The notes beneath the pieces were generated by a model. It saw nothing but the letters and a program-made list of their open reading frames with translations, was not told where the DNA came from and ran no database searches. The translations under genes and the position numbers were made by a program. Of a stretch of DNA of 64,000 nucleotides, positions 12,561 to 25,225 are shown piece after piece. Position 1 is the first letter of the stretch. Every line of letters starts with the position of its first letter. The DNA is from Crotophaga sulcirostris (taxonomy: Eukaryota > Chordata > Aves > Cuculiformes > Crotophagidae). The stretch is taken from assembly GCA_013397455.1 (NCBI GenBank), contig VYZB01000220.1, positions 1,418,761 to 1,482,760 of the forward strand, in the 5' to 3' direction.

Positions 12561-13421
12561 AGTATGTTTGTGTAGAGAATAAGAAAGCCAGGACTGGGCA
12601 GGCAAGAACCAACTGAGTTAATTCTGATTCTTCTGGTTCAGCTGCATTGCTGTTTGTTAATGTATTTCAGATCTTTTGCCCTTCATGCTGCTTTATGAGC
12701 TCTCATGAGGTGGAGGGAGAAGAGAAATAAGTCACTACATTCCTAAAGGAAGTGAAGGGGAAAACGTATGAATAATAAAATGAAAGCGCTGGCAACAGCT
12801 GAAGAGCTGGAATGAAAATGGAATAGTAGGCTGCATATTACAAACAAGCACCATGATTAAACTGCATGATTTCAGCTAACTTGCTAATGCATGGTTTTCC
12901 AAAGAGCAGCCTGAGTTCACACAGGTGCTGAGCTCTGTTGAAAATATGAAATCTCTCGTGGGCACAGATTCTGTTTGCATGTTCTGCCCAAATTACATTG
13001 CCCCTCCTGTCAGAAGCAGAAGAAGCTAGGGGAAACCTGACTCAGTTTGTCTTTTCCCAAGTATTCATGCAGCTGTATTTTGATGGTACAGAGTTTTTAT
13101 GAAGTAGTTCAAAGTTGTACACAGAAGCACTCAGAGGAGCCACCAGGAACATTTGCACACTTCTGTGCTCTTCAACTGAAACTGTTCTATCTGACTTACC
13201 TGGCCATCAGTGGAAGAACAGCTGCTCAAGCCAGTGAATTTTTATCAAAACTTTATGTCCACTGCAGATAAACTCAGTGAGCAGCTCTGAATAATGACTG
13301 CACTTGTGGAAATTCTGTTTGCCATCCTTGTCGAATCACAACTTCTGTATATTTATCCTTACACAACTCTGTGAAATGTGGCAGTGCCAAGAAGTTGCAT
13401 CTGGTTTAAACAAAGAAAGCT

Positions 13422-13695
13422 AAAGAGGTGACTTGATCACAGTCTTTAAGTACCAGGAGAAGATTTCTGATAATAGAAGGCTCATTAATCTAGCAGACAG
13501 TGGCCACAGAGAGATCCAGTGCCTGGGAGCTGAATAGCTGGAAGTGTGTCTAGTCTGACTCACTTAGGTCTGAAATAACATTTAAACAATGCAATAATTA
13601 GGTATTGGAACAGCTTGCCTAGGATTGTGATGGATTGTCTGTTGGTAAGAGTATTCGAATGAGGCTGGGTGTCTTTTGAAGAAGCGTGTGATGTC
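13422..13695 (+). repeat. Ancient CR1/L3-type LINE fragment
   Basis: The stretch follows the 3' part of old amniote CR1/L3 elements in order. It begins with AGGTGACTTGATCACAGTCT and TTAAGTACC, continues through GATTTCTGATAATAGAAGGC and CTCATTAATCTAGCAGACAG, then GAAATAACATTTAAACAATG. It ends with ATTGGAACAGCTTGCCTAGG, TGTGATGGATTGTCTGT and GGCTGGGTGTCTTTTGAA. In these elements the final segments usually read as a 'wait-list' of ATTGGAACA...CCAAGGG...GTGGATT...GATGT. The copy is on the + strand, truncated at both ends, with no intact coding. Its divergence is clearly greater than that of the CR1 copy at 21.8 kb, so it is an older insertion. Confidence 0.78.
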
Positions 13696-16600
13696 TTGGG
13701 TGGCAAGGTTTGTTACAGAAATGAGATGGTCTGTTTTCTAGTTTGTGCTAGGTAAGAGACTGTGTTATCAGATTAGTAATTAAAATGTTTCCTTTTGACT
13801 GGTCTTTCCTCATGTGAAAACCACTTCTAAGCTTGCAGCTAGTGAGACTCTTTCAACCCAACTTCAGGGTGTTCCTAACTAGACTCTGGGTGTCCCCTAT
13901 GACTCTGTTTCATACTGAATGTTAGTATTTGAAGGAACATGGTCAAGATCCTGGGGCAAGGAGCGGGAAGTTGTAATCTAGAGTAGACCAGATAGAACTG
14001 GTTGTTCTGGAGTTTCCCTGACAAAACTGAGCTCTGTTTGCTATCTTGACATTGGGAACCCAAAGAAATTGTCTCTTCTAGGTCATCTCTACCTGCGTCA
14101 AGTGGACTATTTTCCAAGCACTTTTTTGAGCATTCTATCTTGCTCTCTCAGGGAGATTTCTACATGATTTTCCCAGGGAATTTCCCTCTGCTGGGAAGTA
14201 TAACATACTCAGCCTGAAACAGCACATACAAATAGACTCATGGAGGCTGTATGTTTGAGGCCTTAGTTCCATCATCTCCTGCTGTCAGAAGCCTAATGAG
14301 CTGTGTTATTAAATGGCTCTACATTGTTACCTTGTGCTGGTGACGAACATGGCCAGCGGGCAGAGGAGCTAAGCTTCTCAATTGTATTGATTTCTCCAGT
14401 GCTCGCAAATTCTGGATTGCATTGCTGACAGTTGAGCACTTTAGTGACTGTCCAGCACCTCATCCCACCCAGGGAAGGCAAATGTGACCCACAGAAGTTG
14501 CTGCAAATTAGGCAAAGGAGGCAGCTCAGCACATCTGTCTCAGGAGAGAACACACCTTGTGTATTTTGAGTCCAACCTAAGAACTCCCTAAGGTAGCGAG
14601 TTTCTGTGAAAATGCTTCCCTTGTCTTTGTTTTGCCAGGATTTGAGGCTGGATTGTTGCTATGATTGCTACTGTGACAGTACATGGCATCCCAAAGGGCA
14701 GGTTCCTGCTCTGTTAGATAATGAGAGATATTGTCGCTTCCCCAGAGTGCTGGGGTTGAGGTAAGATAGACAGTGGACAAGTAGAGAAACAGAGGCATGC
14801 ACTGACTTCCTTGTCCATTCTATTTCCCCTTGGTTGGCTGGAGGGTGGTTATTCCAGCTCAGTCGTTGCATGTTATACTGTAAGCCTCAGTTCATTACTT
14901 GCTCACATGTCTGAACACCAGGGCTTGCTGTGAGGGAGCATTTGGGAGCCTAAGGTCGTCATAGTAATGCTCAAGGAAGTACCTGTTTATTGCAGCCTCC
15001 TGAGAAATAACCATTGTCCCATGGAAGGGGCACATCAGATCCTGTTCCAAAGACAGAAGATATAAGTCAGTGCTTGGAAACAGAAAAACAAACTAGGAGA
15101 AAGTTTGCCTTATTACTGAGTAGCAAGTTGTTGCTAACTCCCTTTCCTACTGGCTCAGAGGGAAGGAGGTAGTGTCCAAGTATTTCTCTCTCCTAAGGGC
15201 AAGTTTGATTTAGGAGAAAGGAACAGGAAACAACTGTGGTATGAAACACAGGTAATGCAATTATGGTGATATAAAACTAAGAACAGGCACATCCTGAGTG
15301 ACAGAACGAGGCTAAGCTGTGTCTGGAGCGTGGCAGAGTGGTGCCTAACTTCCCATCTGCCTCCCTTGCCTCCTACTGGGGTGTGCTGTAGGGAGCTGGA
15401 ACACCAGCACGGGGGTGACAGGGCTGTGAAGGAAATAAATGTACCTGTACAGAGTGCTGCCCCTGGGAACAGCTTGCTATTAATAACAGTAATAACATAT
15501 GCCAGGATGTGGAAGAAGCATCTTTTGTAAAGTGCTGATCACTGCCACTATCTGGGGTAGAAACAAATTGAAAAAAAATTGTTTCATTATTTTGTAATGC
15601 ACAATAATGCCACTTTTGTATTTTTTATTCTTTCCTTGTGTTTAAATTTTATCTGTAGGAAAGCTGTTTGTTTTCAGTAGGCCACGCTGCAGTTTGGCAG
15701 GTAAATAGAGGTGCTGTCTGAAGGAGGGTGCTCAGCAGGCCTGGACAGCTGTAACTGGAGTAGCCAGAGCAGAAGTGTCCCAGAAGCTGGCTGCTCTGGA
15801 GTCCTGTCTGCTGAGACACGTCACGGTCAACTTGTCCTGCCTTGGCCCCAGATCCACTGCAAATGGAACAATTTGGAATGCAGCCCAAATCCCACTGGAG
15901 CACTTGGGATGCAGATGGCGAGGAAAGCTGAAGGTGATTTCCTCCTCCCCTTCTGCCACACTAAATAGTGAAGGTTTGAAGAGAAAAAAACTTCCCTACA
16001 AAGGGAGAAGGGGCAGAGGAAGAGAGGTTCACAGAATTCAGACAGTACTTGAACCAAAGTCTGTGCTGAAGGTGTGCTGCCTTCAAGATCAAGAGGTGTC
16101 AACTCATGGGCTTAAAGCAAGTGTGGATGCAGTGCAGAGTGTACGTCTGTGCAGTACTCAGACAAGGAGAAGGAGATCACCCTGCACAGAGATCAAAGGC
16201 TGTTCTGAAGGAGTTAACCTGGGCAATTGAAGTACTGTTGCTTCAACAGCTTTTATTAAGGAAAACATTTTTGTTGTTCTCATAAACTAAATTCAGCAAA
16301 GCCTCCTTATACTGAATCATTTATTTTTCCACAGGGAAAGATGGCTGTGAGTGTAGGCTCATTATAGAGAGAGTTGCAATGTGCTTTTTTGCATTGATTG
16401 AACAAGAGCATTTCCTGCTGTTCCCTGATGCACTGAGTTTCTCTAAAGGTGAGTAATCTCCAGTCCCTGAGGATGTTCCTGCCGGGCAGACAGTGCAGGA
16501 TTCAGGCTGACTTCCAAGGCCACAGCCCCAGTGCACACTGGGCCAGAACCTGGGGAAACTGGTCAGAGCTGCAAGGGTACAACTTCAGTAGTGCCGTAGC

Positions 16601-17104
16601 ATACAAGAAATGTGGGTGCCTGGGTTTAGAAAGGGTGCAGTACAATGGGTTTCAATGCCAAAGTGATTTGTACTCAAGTTTCTGTCAATGGGGTCTTCTG
16701 ATGAACCTGGCTGATTTAAACAGCCCCCAGACAGAGAGCAGGCAGGGAGGGGAGCTGCCACAGCAGCACAGTGAGCTGGTGAATTGCCTAATAATCCTAA
16801 GCATGTCTCAGTGCCCTTGGCTGTGGCACTGGCTCTACGTGTGAATAGTGTCCCTAATAGCATGTTACGTGTATGAGATGTCAAAGAAAATGCCTAGCAA
16901 CTTCGTCAGGTTTTGGCTCTCTGCTCTTCTCCCAGGCAGCAACTGAAATGGCTTTGTTTTTTCTACTGTGCTGGGCACCCATTTAGAACTGGAAGGATCT
17001 CCTTACCTGTGTTATCCATGTGGTCATATGGAAGTAGGAGCTACAGACAAACATGAGGGAGTTTTTCCTTTCTCCTGGGTCGGAGACACAAGGCTCTGTG
17101 TGTG

Positions 17105-17140
17105 CTTTTCTTTTTTCTCTTTTTTTCTTTTTTTTTTTTA
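17105..17140. repeat. Pyrimidine / poly-T tract
   Basis: Almost uninterrupted T and C with a terminal run of T, ending in AATGAG. On the minus strand this reads as an A-rich tract. No retroposed body was recognised beside it, so I call it simple sequence only. Confidence 0.8.
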
Positions 17141-18342
17141 ATGAGATGCACAATGAAAGGAGGAAAAGCAAATTTAATTATAAAGCCGTGTCTTCTTCCC
17201 CTCTCTGTCTTTCCGGACTGGGAAGTGCAATCATCTCCCCTTTGATGCAAGAATGAATTCAGCAGCATACATTGTTAAATTATTATTTATTTAAAATGAA
17301 AGGAAATTACTTTCAGTTCAGTGCCAGTTTCTAGCTCAGCGAGAACAGCAAGGAGAAAAAATACGGCAGCAGCACTTCAGCAGGCGGAACCACATACATG
17401 TATATGGGTATATGCATAGCTGATAATGGAGTTGTGGCAACTGCACCGAAGGGTTGCATGCTTCCCCAGACACATATTCCCTCTTGCTAGCACACAGCTG
17501 TTAAAAAAGCAGAGGAAGCAGAGTCTTGTTTAACCCTCTAAATCCTCCTTTCCATGCTGAGTTGCACTGTTATGACACCTAGACCTTTAAAATAATCAAC
17601 TATACTGGATTGTAAGACTCCAACATTCTGGTGAGGAAAGAGAAGGAAAGACAAATGAAGAAGAGCACTCAAGGCCAGGCTGTGGATCAGTGAAAGAGCC
17701 AGGAGCAGAATTCAGTAGCCACAGCCCACTGTGGTAATAGGCTGCACGTGCCTCGCATCTTTAAAACAAACTGAAAACATTGAGTGTGTTCTCTGGGACA
17801 GCGGCAATCTTGGTATGTCTTTGGACCTTGTGTAGCACAGAGGAGTCTTGGCTCACTGGCTGATACTCCTGCTGCTGCTGCAGTAGGAATGGCAGTATTT
17901 CACCAAACCAGAACCATCCTTGTTTGTCAGAACTTCATATTTCTGAGCAAGCGTGGGTTGGAGGGAAGGGTAGTGTCAGTGCTGCATTTTCCTTGACTCA
18001 TCATTTCTTTTTTCTGGTTGTAAGCCAGACACCCCCTTGTCCTTTCAGTGCACTGTGAAGAGGAAAGACAAGACCATCCAGCCTTCAGGGCTTCTGTCTC
18101 ATTCTGTTTCTCTGAGCTGTGAGCAGCTTGGGACTTTGTGTAAGGCCTTAATGAGGCCCAAGCAAAGGTTGACTCAAAAAATAAAAAAAATCCTTTATGA
18201 TCTGTGCTGCAGATGGAGCAACAAATGGATAATAAAAGAGCTGGAGACTGGAGGCAAATCCTCCCCTTACATTAAGGGAAATTAAGCCCTTTGGAGGATG
18301 TGTAATGTATGAGGCTTCATTATTCTTCTTGGGAGAAGCAGT

Positions 18343-18376
18343 GTATGATCCCTTCATCAGAGAGATAAAAGGATCA
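18343..18376. other. Perfect 8-bp inverted repeat
   Basis: TATGATCC and GGATCATA are exact reverse complements separated by about 18 bp (CTTCATCAGAGAGATAAAA region). It lies in a block with ATTAAGGGAAATTAAG and GATAAAAG. Weak evidence for any function. Confidence 0.3.
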
Positions 18377-19324
18377 TAAACTGAAACGGCTCCACATAGT
18401 AATTGTGACTCAGATGGCACCAGAGAATCTGCTGGACATAAGCTGGATACACGTCAGTCTGCCTCGTGCTGTGAAGCAGCTCCTGTGACACTGGAAATCA
18501 TATTGTCCCCAAACTTCCATGTCTTCTGAGGGCAAGTGGATACATGCTGTCTGCATGGAAGTCTTAGCTGGGGAGAGGGTCTTCTGGAGGCAAGTAAAGG
18601 ACCCCAGAAGAGACACATAACAGAAAGAAACCCGAGTCAGGAAGCCTCTAACCCCTCCTTCGCAGTCCTAGGTAATCGTTCTTCTCCTGTGCACTTTCTG
18701 ACTACTTCAGCCTATGCTCACCTCTGCTTTCTTCTCCTGGAGGCTCTTCCTGGTGTCCATCCCCACCTCTCTTGCACCCACTGAGTCTTATCCACCTTGT
18801 GATGCACAAATACTTTTGATGCCCCTACTCCCAGCCTCTGAATCCCTTTGTTCATTTGATTAATTTTCTTGGCCAAATTTTCAGCTGATTTATTCTGTTC
18901 TGAGAGGTCTCAACACATCCTCCATCTTCCCTGAGCTTTGGGAGCACATGCTTACCTGTAATCAGCATGATTCAAACAGCATTGGTGTCTGTCCCTGGAG
19001 CAAAAACAAATAATGTGCTTTGTTCTGCTGCTCCCTATTCAAAGCTAAATTGCTTTTCTTTCCTCCAAGAGCAGATGCTCACATCTTTTCTTTACCACCC
19101 TCCCTGGTGTCTAACACAGATTTAGGAGAAATCACGTTCTCTGGCTTTTTATGGAGTTTGGGGATGGAGAGAAGGTGTGTTGCTAGAGAACTTGACATGT
19201 CTCTTATTATTGAGATGTAGATCAAAGAAAGACAATGTATGCTCTTGTACTGCTCATAGCACTGCACAGGGGAGTGTCTGTGCATCTTTTAAGTTTCCTT
19301 TCTGTATTTCTGCAATACTTGTAG

Positions 19325-19505
19325 ATTCCATGCACACATATATCTCTGTGTGTGCCCCTCTCCTTTGTGTGTGCTGAGCTGTTGTACATGTATTTTTCTG
19401 GACTTGGGCAGATATATGGGCCTAGTGTAAGTATCTTGTGCATTCTTGTGGCTTCATGCATGCCAGTTCCCTTTTTGGTCTGTGGTGTGTGTGTCTGTGC
19501 TGGCA
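19325..19505. repeat. Degenerate CA/TG-type simple sequence
   Basis: Repeated but imperfect GTGTGTG, CATGCA and ACATATAT units are interspersed with unique sequence. It looks like an old dinucleotide array broken up by mutation. Similar material recurs near 33.3, 36.8 and 46.8 kb. Confidence 0.5.
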
Positions 19506-21369
19506 CATTTCAGAGTAGCAGGTTGGCTCCTGCTGAGGCATCAGCACTAGGTTAGAGTACAAACTCCAGTGCATACAGCGAATTGCTGCAGCTTGCTCTA
19601 AATATCTTCAAGTACAGGGCATCACCTTTCTCTTCTGTAGTGGAGCTGGGGTTGAATGCTTCTGCCAGTGGCAGCTCCCTAACAATAAAATGCCCTTGCC
19701 ATCAAAACCATCCAGTCATCATACCTGGAAGTGATTAATCCCTACCACAAAGCTCTGCAGCTAGCAAATGGGAAAACAATTTCTGATTGCTGCTGGTATG
19801 GCTGACACCAGAAAGCCCTGCTCAGCCGTGTGAGGCACTGTAATTTGTGGCTTTAAAGCAGGATCACCTGAATCACTGGAAACACAAAAAATATTTTTTT
19901 GATCTGTCATCTTATTTTCCTTCTGTGGCTCTGAAGTTCTGAGAAATCCTGGATGGATTTTCCACTCTTGACTCACTCTCTCTGTCTCCATCTTTTTCCT
20001 TTGTTTCTCTTTCTACCTCTGCAAAGATGTGACAGTGGTGAAGCTCTGAATGGATTCCTGGGTGACTCCCAGCTGGTGGTGATGGATTGCTGCTCTCTTT
20101 GCTGCACGCTCCAGCTGTCTCTGCAGTTCAGTCTGCTGGATTGACAGGGCACATAAATCACCCTTGGAAGGCAAGGTGCTCTGAGAGCTCTGGCCCCATT
20201 TATGATCTGACATAGCCTCACGTATACCGCTTGCACGTGGACCGTGGCAGGCTGGGGTGGATGTGGATCTCAGATCTGACTGCCAGGTTCTCATATGCCC
20301 CTCTTTGGGTTTGAGGAGTCTGGGTTAGAAGGGCTGGGAACATGCTGTCTCTCCTGCTGCTGTTTCCTTTATGTGCATACAGTGCTTCACACAATTGAAA
20401 AAGGAAGGAGCTGTGATCTGAGGAAGTTCTAGAGGAGAACTGGGACAGTGGATGATAAGGAGGCAGGAGTGATGCACCATGCAGGCAGCCACAAAGCCTC
20501 CTTGCAGAAGATGTGGATAGAAAGTCAGAGAAGGGAAGAGTTTTGGTGCTGCTGCTATCTTTTAGTTAGTCTTCTCTTGCCTCCTTTTTTTTTGTGTGGA
20601 ATAGGAGGAGCTGAAGGCCACAGTAAAGAAGGAGCCTTGGGAGAAAAAAAAGGGGAATCTCAGCAAGGCAAGAAGGTGGAGCTGCACATTAAACTATCCT
20701 GGAATGCAAGAGATGCTTGATCATTGCATGTACCCAGGAACTTGCCAAAGTTGTCCTTGGGAGCCTCAGCAGCGCTGGTACTTCATCCTCTTGATGCACG
20801 TGTCCCCTGTGCACCATGGGTACAGCACAGACACCATCAATCGTTCCTGCAAGGCGTTCAAGAGTCTTCCTTGCAAATTCTGCAATTATTTAATGGAAAT
20901 TCCCTGGTTTCATTACCCCTGGGTCTCATCAGGGTCACAACAGCCTCACAAATCTCTTTAACCACCATGCCAGCCGTAGCTTTGTGAACCTCTAGAGTGG
21001 TCCCCAACAATTGGGGGTCATCGTTTTCCACAGGGTGGCAGCAACAGGCTTCCATTTTCCATGATGAGTGATTCCACTTGGGTGCTTCTCTGTCAAGGTT
21101 CTGACTAGGATTAAACCTGAAAAGAGAAATGTTTCTAGGAGGGAGAGAGGGAATTTGCATGTTCTCTGTGCAGACAGCGTACATCCCGAGATGAAGCATC
21201 CTGACAATCTTAAAAGACAGCAGGCAGAGCCATGTGCAGGATGTTCCTGCTTCTTTCCAATGCAGCATCAACCTGCCTTCCAGATTAACCCTACTGTTTT
21301 GTTCCCCCCTGCACAGAAAGCCCTCAGGGTGGGAGAGAGAGAGATTTTGTTTCTCAAGGGTTGAAACTG

Positions 21370-21570
21370 TGAAATGACAGATGAAATTTTTATTATGATG
21401 ATTTTTATTTTTGTGTCTGGGTTGGAAATGATGGTGAAAATTCTCAACAAAAATACCTCATGAATATTCAATTACAGTGCCAGCAACACTTTGCAGTCAT
21501 GGATTATTTATATACGAAATAACCAAAGCTTCATAAATAATAAAATAGCAGCAATCTCCGCTGTGTTTTA
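21370..21570. promoter_or_regulatory. AT-rich block, candidate conserved non-coding element
   Basis: A sharply AT-rich stretch without tandem structure. It contains ATGATGATTTTTATTTTTG, CTCATGAATATTCAATTACA, GGATTATTTATATACG and CTTCATAAATAATAAAATAG. It ends abruptly in GC-richer DNA before the CR1 insertion. The pattern is like a developmental enhancer core, but conservation is untested. Confidence 0.3.
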
Positions 21571-21798
21571 TGTTCCCCATAGCCAGCATGGAGGCGGGAA
21601 GGATGTGTCTTTGTAGCACATTTACATGCTGTATCAGCCCCTTGCAGGCTGTGAGCAGTGGGGAGGGCAGAGGTAGCAGAACAAAGTGTGCAGGTGAAGG
21701 CATTGGTGGTGTGGATTTGCACAGCACAATATGGACACAAGGAAATATTTCTTTTTCTCCAGTGCTTGTGGGTGCAGCTTGCTGCTGAGAACTTGTTT

Positions 21799-22240
21799 AG
21801 GGCAACAAAGCTAGTGAAGGGTGTGAAGAACAAGTCTTATGAGGAGCAGCTGAGGGAAATGGGGCTGTTTAGCCTGGAGGTGGGTGAGGGAAGACCTTGT
21901 AGCTCTCTGCAGCTCCCGAAAGGAGGTTGTAGCGAGGTGGATGCTGGTCTCTTCTTCCAATTAAAAAGTGATAGGACGAGAGGAAATGGCCTCAGATTGC
22001 ACCAGGGGAGGTTTAGATTTAATATTATGAAAAAATTCTTTACTTAAAGAGTGGTGAAGCACTAGCAGAGGCTGCCCAGGGAAGAGGTGGAGTCTTCATC
22101 CCTGGAGGTGTTCAAAAAATGTGTAGACGTGGCACTTAAGGACATGGCTTAGTAGGCATGATGCAGTTTGGCTAACATTTGAATTGAATGATCTTAGAGA
22201 TCTTTTCCAGCCTCAGTGAATGTATGGTCCTGTGACTTCT
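21799..22240 (+). repeat. CR1 LINE, 3' end (non-LTR retrotransposon)
   Basis: A well-preserved avian CR1 tail in sense orientation. Landmarks in order are AGGGCAACAAAGCTAGTGAA at the left, TATGAGGAGCAGCTGAGGG, GGGGCTGTTTAGCCTGGAG, GAAAGGAGGTTGTAGCGAGG, AAGTGATAGGACGAGAGGAA, GGCCTCAGATTGCACCAGGG, AGGCTGCCCAGGGA, CCCTGGAGGTGTTCAAAAAA and TGTAGACGTGGCACTTAAGG. The terminal ATGATCTTAGAGATCTTTTC precedes a degraded octamer end (ATGGTCCTGTGACTTCT). CR1 copies are usually cut off at the 5' side, and this one lacks the reverse transcriptase. A 129-codon open frame across it (21658-22047) is a by-product of the repeat and not a gene. Confidence 0.95.
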
Positions 22241-25020
22241 GGTGTAGCATGAGACCTAGGTGTTTTTGAGGGTAGTGGTGGGAGTACATGCAGAGGGCTT
22301 GTGGCAAGGGGAGAAAATTTTCAGCCAGGATGTGTTGCTTGTGCACAAGAAGATCAAGCATTTTGCTGCCTTTGTCTTGGTGTAGCTTGACAGCAGCTGT
22401 CCGTATGGCTATAAATAAATGGAGTATTCCCATAATGGACTGCAGTAATAGCAGGGCATCAAGTTGTTTGAGGAAAGGAAGCTCTCACTTCTCAGACTTG
22501 GCCCTAATTGATCCATGGTTGGTGGGTTCACATCATCCAAAAAGCCTCATGTTGGTAGAGCTAATAATCTGCTCCTGGGAAAGGTTCAGGTTGCCCAAGC
22601 AAGCATAGGTAAAGGACAGGGCAGCGGGCTTTCCATCCAGCCAGAGCAGCACCCCCTTGCAGTCCCCTCTCCTTTAAGTAAACCTGTGCTTTAATTCTCA
22701 GGACAAATCTCTCTCACTCCCATTTCCCAGCTGAACAACTGGTATGTGCTGTGCAGCTTGTTATACAAGAAACCACGATCCTGGGGAATGTCTAATGGAG
22801 TTCCTCTCCTCCAGCCTAACCTCAATGTGCCATCAATAATAAAGCAGAGTAAGACTTAATAGCTGCTTTCGTTGGCACCAGACAGCAATGTGAGCACATC
22901 ATCTCTGCAGACTTGACTGCTTTCAGGAGAAGGGCTCTTCTGCCCAGGTGCCTTTGCTGGGTACTCAATAATGAGTAATCCTATATGGATGAAGAGAGAA
23001 CTGAGACCTCCATGTCTGTGGTCTTCTCTCCTTTCTTGAAGGCTTAGGCTGATGTCCCTCTCCCTACTGCTCCCACTGGGAAACACTAAATGCCAAATCA
23101 GTAAAAGTGTCGTTGGTGGCTGTGAGGGATGATTCATCACTCCAGTTTGGTGGCAGCATATTTATCCCCTCACCAGCCCACCCGGCAAGAGAAAAGAGAT
23201 AAATTGCTGTCATCTCTTTTTATGGAACATATAATCAGGTGGTAACACGGAGAGTCGCCTTGGCTCAAAGTCATTCAGGATGAATTATTCATTCGCTTAA
23301 AATGTCTTAAAAAGAAAGGGAAGTTGTCTCCTTGAGACTGTATCTCTTCCTGGCATTGCTGCATTTGGGCATTGCTTGAAGAGTCCTGCTCTGATGCAGA
23401 GCATGAAGAATGGACAGCTCCTCTTCAGAGTCCCAGAACCTTCCACAGCCCTCTGATAGCTGACATAGCACTTCTGCACTACTCCCAGGGAAAAAGACGA
23501 ATCTCTCTGCTCAAGGCTTTGGGAAGAGGCTCAAATGTTTCTCAGCATCTTCCTGAGGACACATCAAGGGGACTTTAAGTGCATCTATGCCTTTCTGGGT
23601 TGGATCTTTGCACATGGGACAATTTTAACTGCTCTCTAGGGTCCTCACTGAAAGCTTCTCGCTTTTATCTGTCCCATGAAAGTTGTTCTTTCCATAAAGA
23701 AAACCTCCTTATGGTAAGCTTGAGAAGGCCATGGTTCTCAAAGTGAAACGACTGGGGTGACCTCTTCTGAAAGAGTTTCAGAAGCAATCATCTAACCACA
23801 ACTGTACCTCTGTCCTGTGGCAGCAGGAAATGTGGCTTCTGATGTCCTTGTTTTGAATTCCTCAATTGGAACTGAATTAATTTTTTGCTGTTGTTTTTTC
23901 AAAACCATCTTAGATAGTCAAAGGTTTCTTGAAGAAGGAAAAGCTTATATAATTGTGCTGGAAGAACATCGAGCAGCTTGGGAGCATATCTGAGGCTGCT
24001 GAGTCACTGGAGTGGAATTAGACATCTCCCATGGAACAGGCTTTCTACTGAGGTTTACTCATCTTGCCAAAAGCTTCACCCCAGGCTCTTTCTCAGTATT
24101 TTCTCTGTATTTTTAGCATTTTGCTGAAAAATGTGGGGTTTTTACATACTGGAAAGGGGCATTTAATTAAAACTTTCCTGAAAAATGTTGGTGATTGACA
24201 AATATGGAGTTATAATGGTTTTGTAGTATTCTCCATTTGGTTAAAACATGTTTTTGTTTGTCTGTGTGGTAAAAAATATTGATCATGATTCTGTGAAAAG
24301 TTTTGTAATGACTGAAAATTAGTTCTTCCGTTTCCCAACTCAGATAACAAGGAAGAAGAAAAATACTCTTGATACAGACAAAATTCCTCTGTAACCATTT
24401 TCTCCACGTAACCAATTTTATCCTCATCTTTTTTCAGAGGGATAATGTTGGAAGCAGAAATTGCTGAGAAGGAGAAAGTTTCTGTACCCGTATCACTGGA
24501 GAAGGATGTGGAAATGAACCTCCATATATTCCAGTGGCTTTCAGGTAGGATCTACAACACATAGCACATGTGTTTCCAGGATTGTATGGTGGCTTCTTTT
24601 GTGTTGTGCCATGGGGAAAATGTGAGTTGACTCCTTACTGCATCCTAGTCTGTCTGTGCAAAACCATTAGAAACACTCCTATAACATTTAGAGCTACTCT
24701 TGCCTACTTGCCTTCCACGTCTTTCTCCTCAAGGCTCCTCTTACCACGTTCATTAACACACACACACACACAAACCCCATGAAAATTCATGAATTCTCAG
24801 AATCCAGAATTCAGAACTGTGAGTGTCTGCCCATGCAACAACAGCACTGCAGGATAGCTGAAGGATCCTTGGCACAGTAAGCTGAAATGTTTAGTTTTGA
24901 GCAGTAGACTGTTTAAACTTGGATCTGTCAGGAGAACTTGGAAAGGTCTCCCATCTTTCTTGATGCACTATTCGGTCTTTGTCAGAAAGGCATAATTGCT
25001 TGGCGTGTTTTATGTCACTT
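22241..25020. other. Unique non-coding sequence, no gene seen
   Basis: No gene or long repeat recognised. A short CA microsatellite is present at 24756-24773. The stretch from about 24100 to 24440 is AT-rich. Frames are at most about 106 codons with no family resemblance. Confidence 0.65.
24756..24773. repeat. (CA)n microsatellite
   Basis: About eight uninterrupted CA units. It is short and probably low in polymorphism, but is the cleanest dinucleotide repeat in the window. Confidence 0.9.
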
Positions 25021-25156
25021 TGACGTGCGGAAACAAACTCTACAACTCACAAAGAGTTATAAAGCAGGTATGTTTATTACGACGTCGGGCGCAGGTTGGA
25101 TAATTCCAAAAAGCACTGCGCCCCGAACGAAAGGCAGGTCGATATTTATTGTCCAA

Positions 25157-25187
25157 GACATCCTGCCTGAACAAAAGGCAGGATGTC
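25157..25187. other. Perfect 12-bp stem-loop inside the LTR
   Basis: GACATCCTGCCT (25157-25168) and AGGCAGGATGTC (25176-25187) are exact reverse complements around a 7-base loop GAACAAA. It lies in the putative U3 region just upstream of the TATA-like element on the minus strand. It may be a transcription-factor dyad, or a cause of the neighbouring assembly failure. Confidence 0.75.
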
Positions 25188-25225
25188 ATCATCCTGAAGA
25201 TAAGCCAGTCATCATCCTGAAGATA
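25185..25225. repeat. Direct repeat of 18 bp, period 23
   Basis: GTCATCATCCTGAAGATA occurs at 25185-25202 and again at 25208-25225 without mismatch. Repeated elements of this kind are common in LTR U3 regions, where they can act as enhancer units. That role is inference here. Confidence 0.85.

Larger units (their letters stand above)
9246..13410. other. Unique non-coding sequence, no gene seen
   Basis: No gene is supported. The stretch holds the G-quadruplex motif at 11882-11910 and two AT-rich blocks at 11540-11710 and 12420-12560. Frames of up to 122 codons overlie the G-rich region at 11.7-12.25 kb on both strands. They reflect locally lower stop-codon density in GC-richer DNA and carry no recognised domain. 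Confidence 0.65.
13696..21798. other. Unique non-coding sequence, no gene seen
   Basis: No supportable gene. A 151-codon frame at 15775-16230 begins with GTG rather than ATG and shows no domain. Other frames are shorter and overlap in antisense. The region holds a pyrimidine tract near 17105-17139, an AT-rich inverted repeat at 18343-18376, degenerate CA/TG simple sequence at 19325-19505 and an AT-rich block at 21370-21570. Confidence 0.65.

Noticed and set aside
15775..16230. 151-codon frame on the + strand
   Set aside because: GTG start, no recognisable domain, basic low-information C-terminal half, and antisense frames across its first half. Treated as a chance frame.
21658..22047. 129-codon frame
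   Set aside because: Most of it lies in the CR1 3' tail, which is non-coding in this part of the element.
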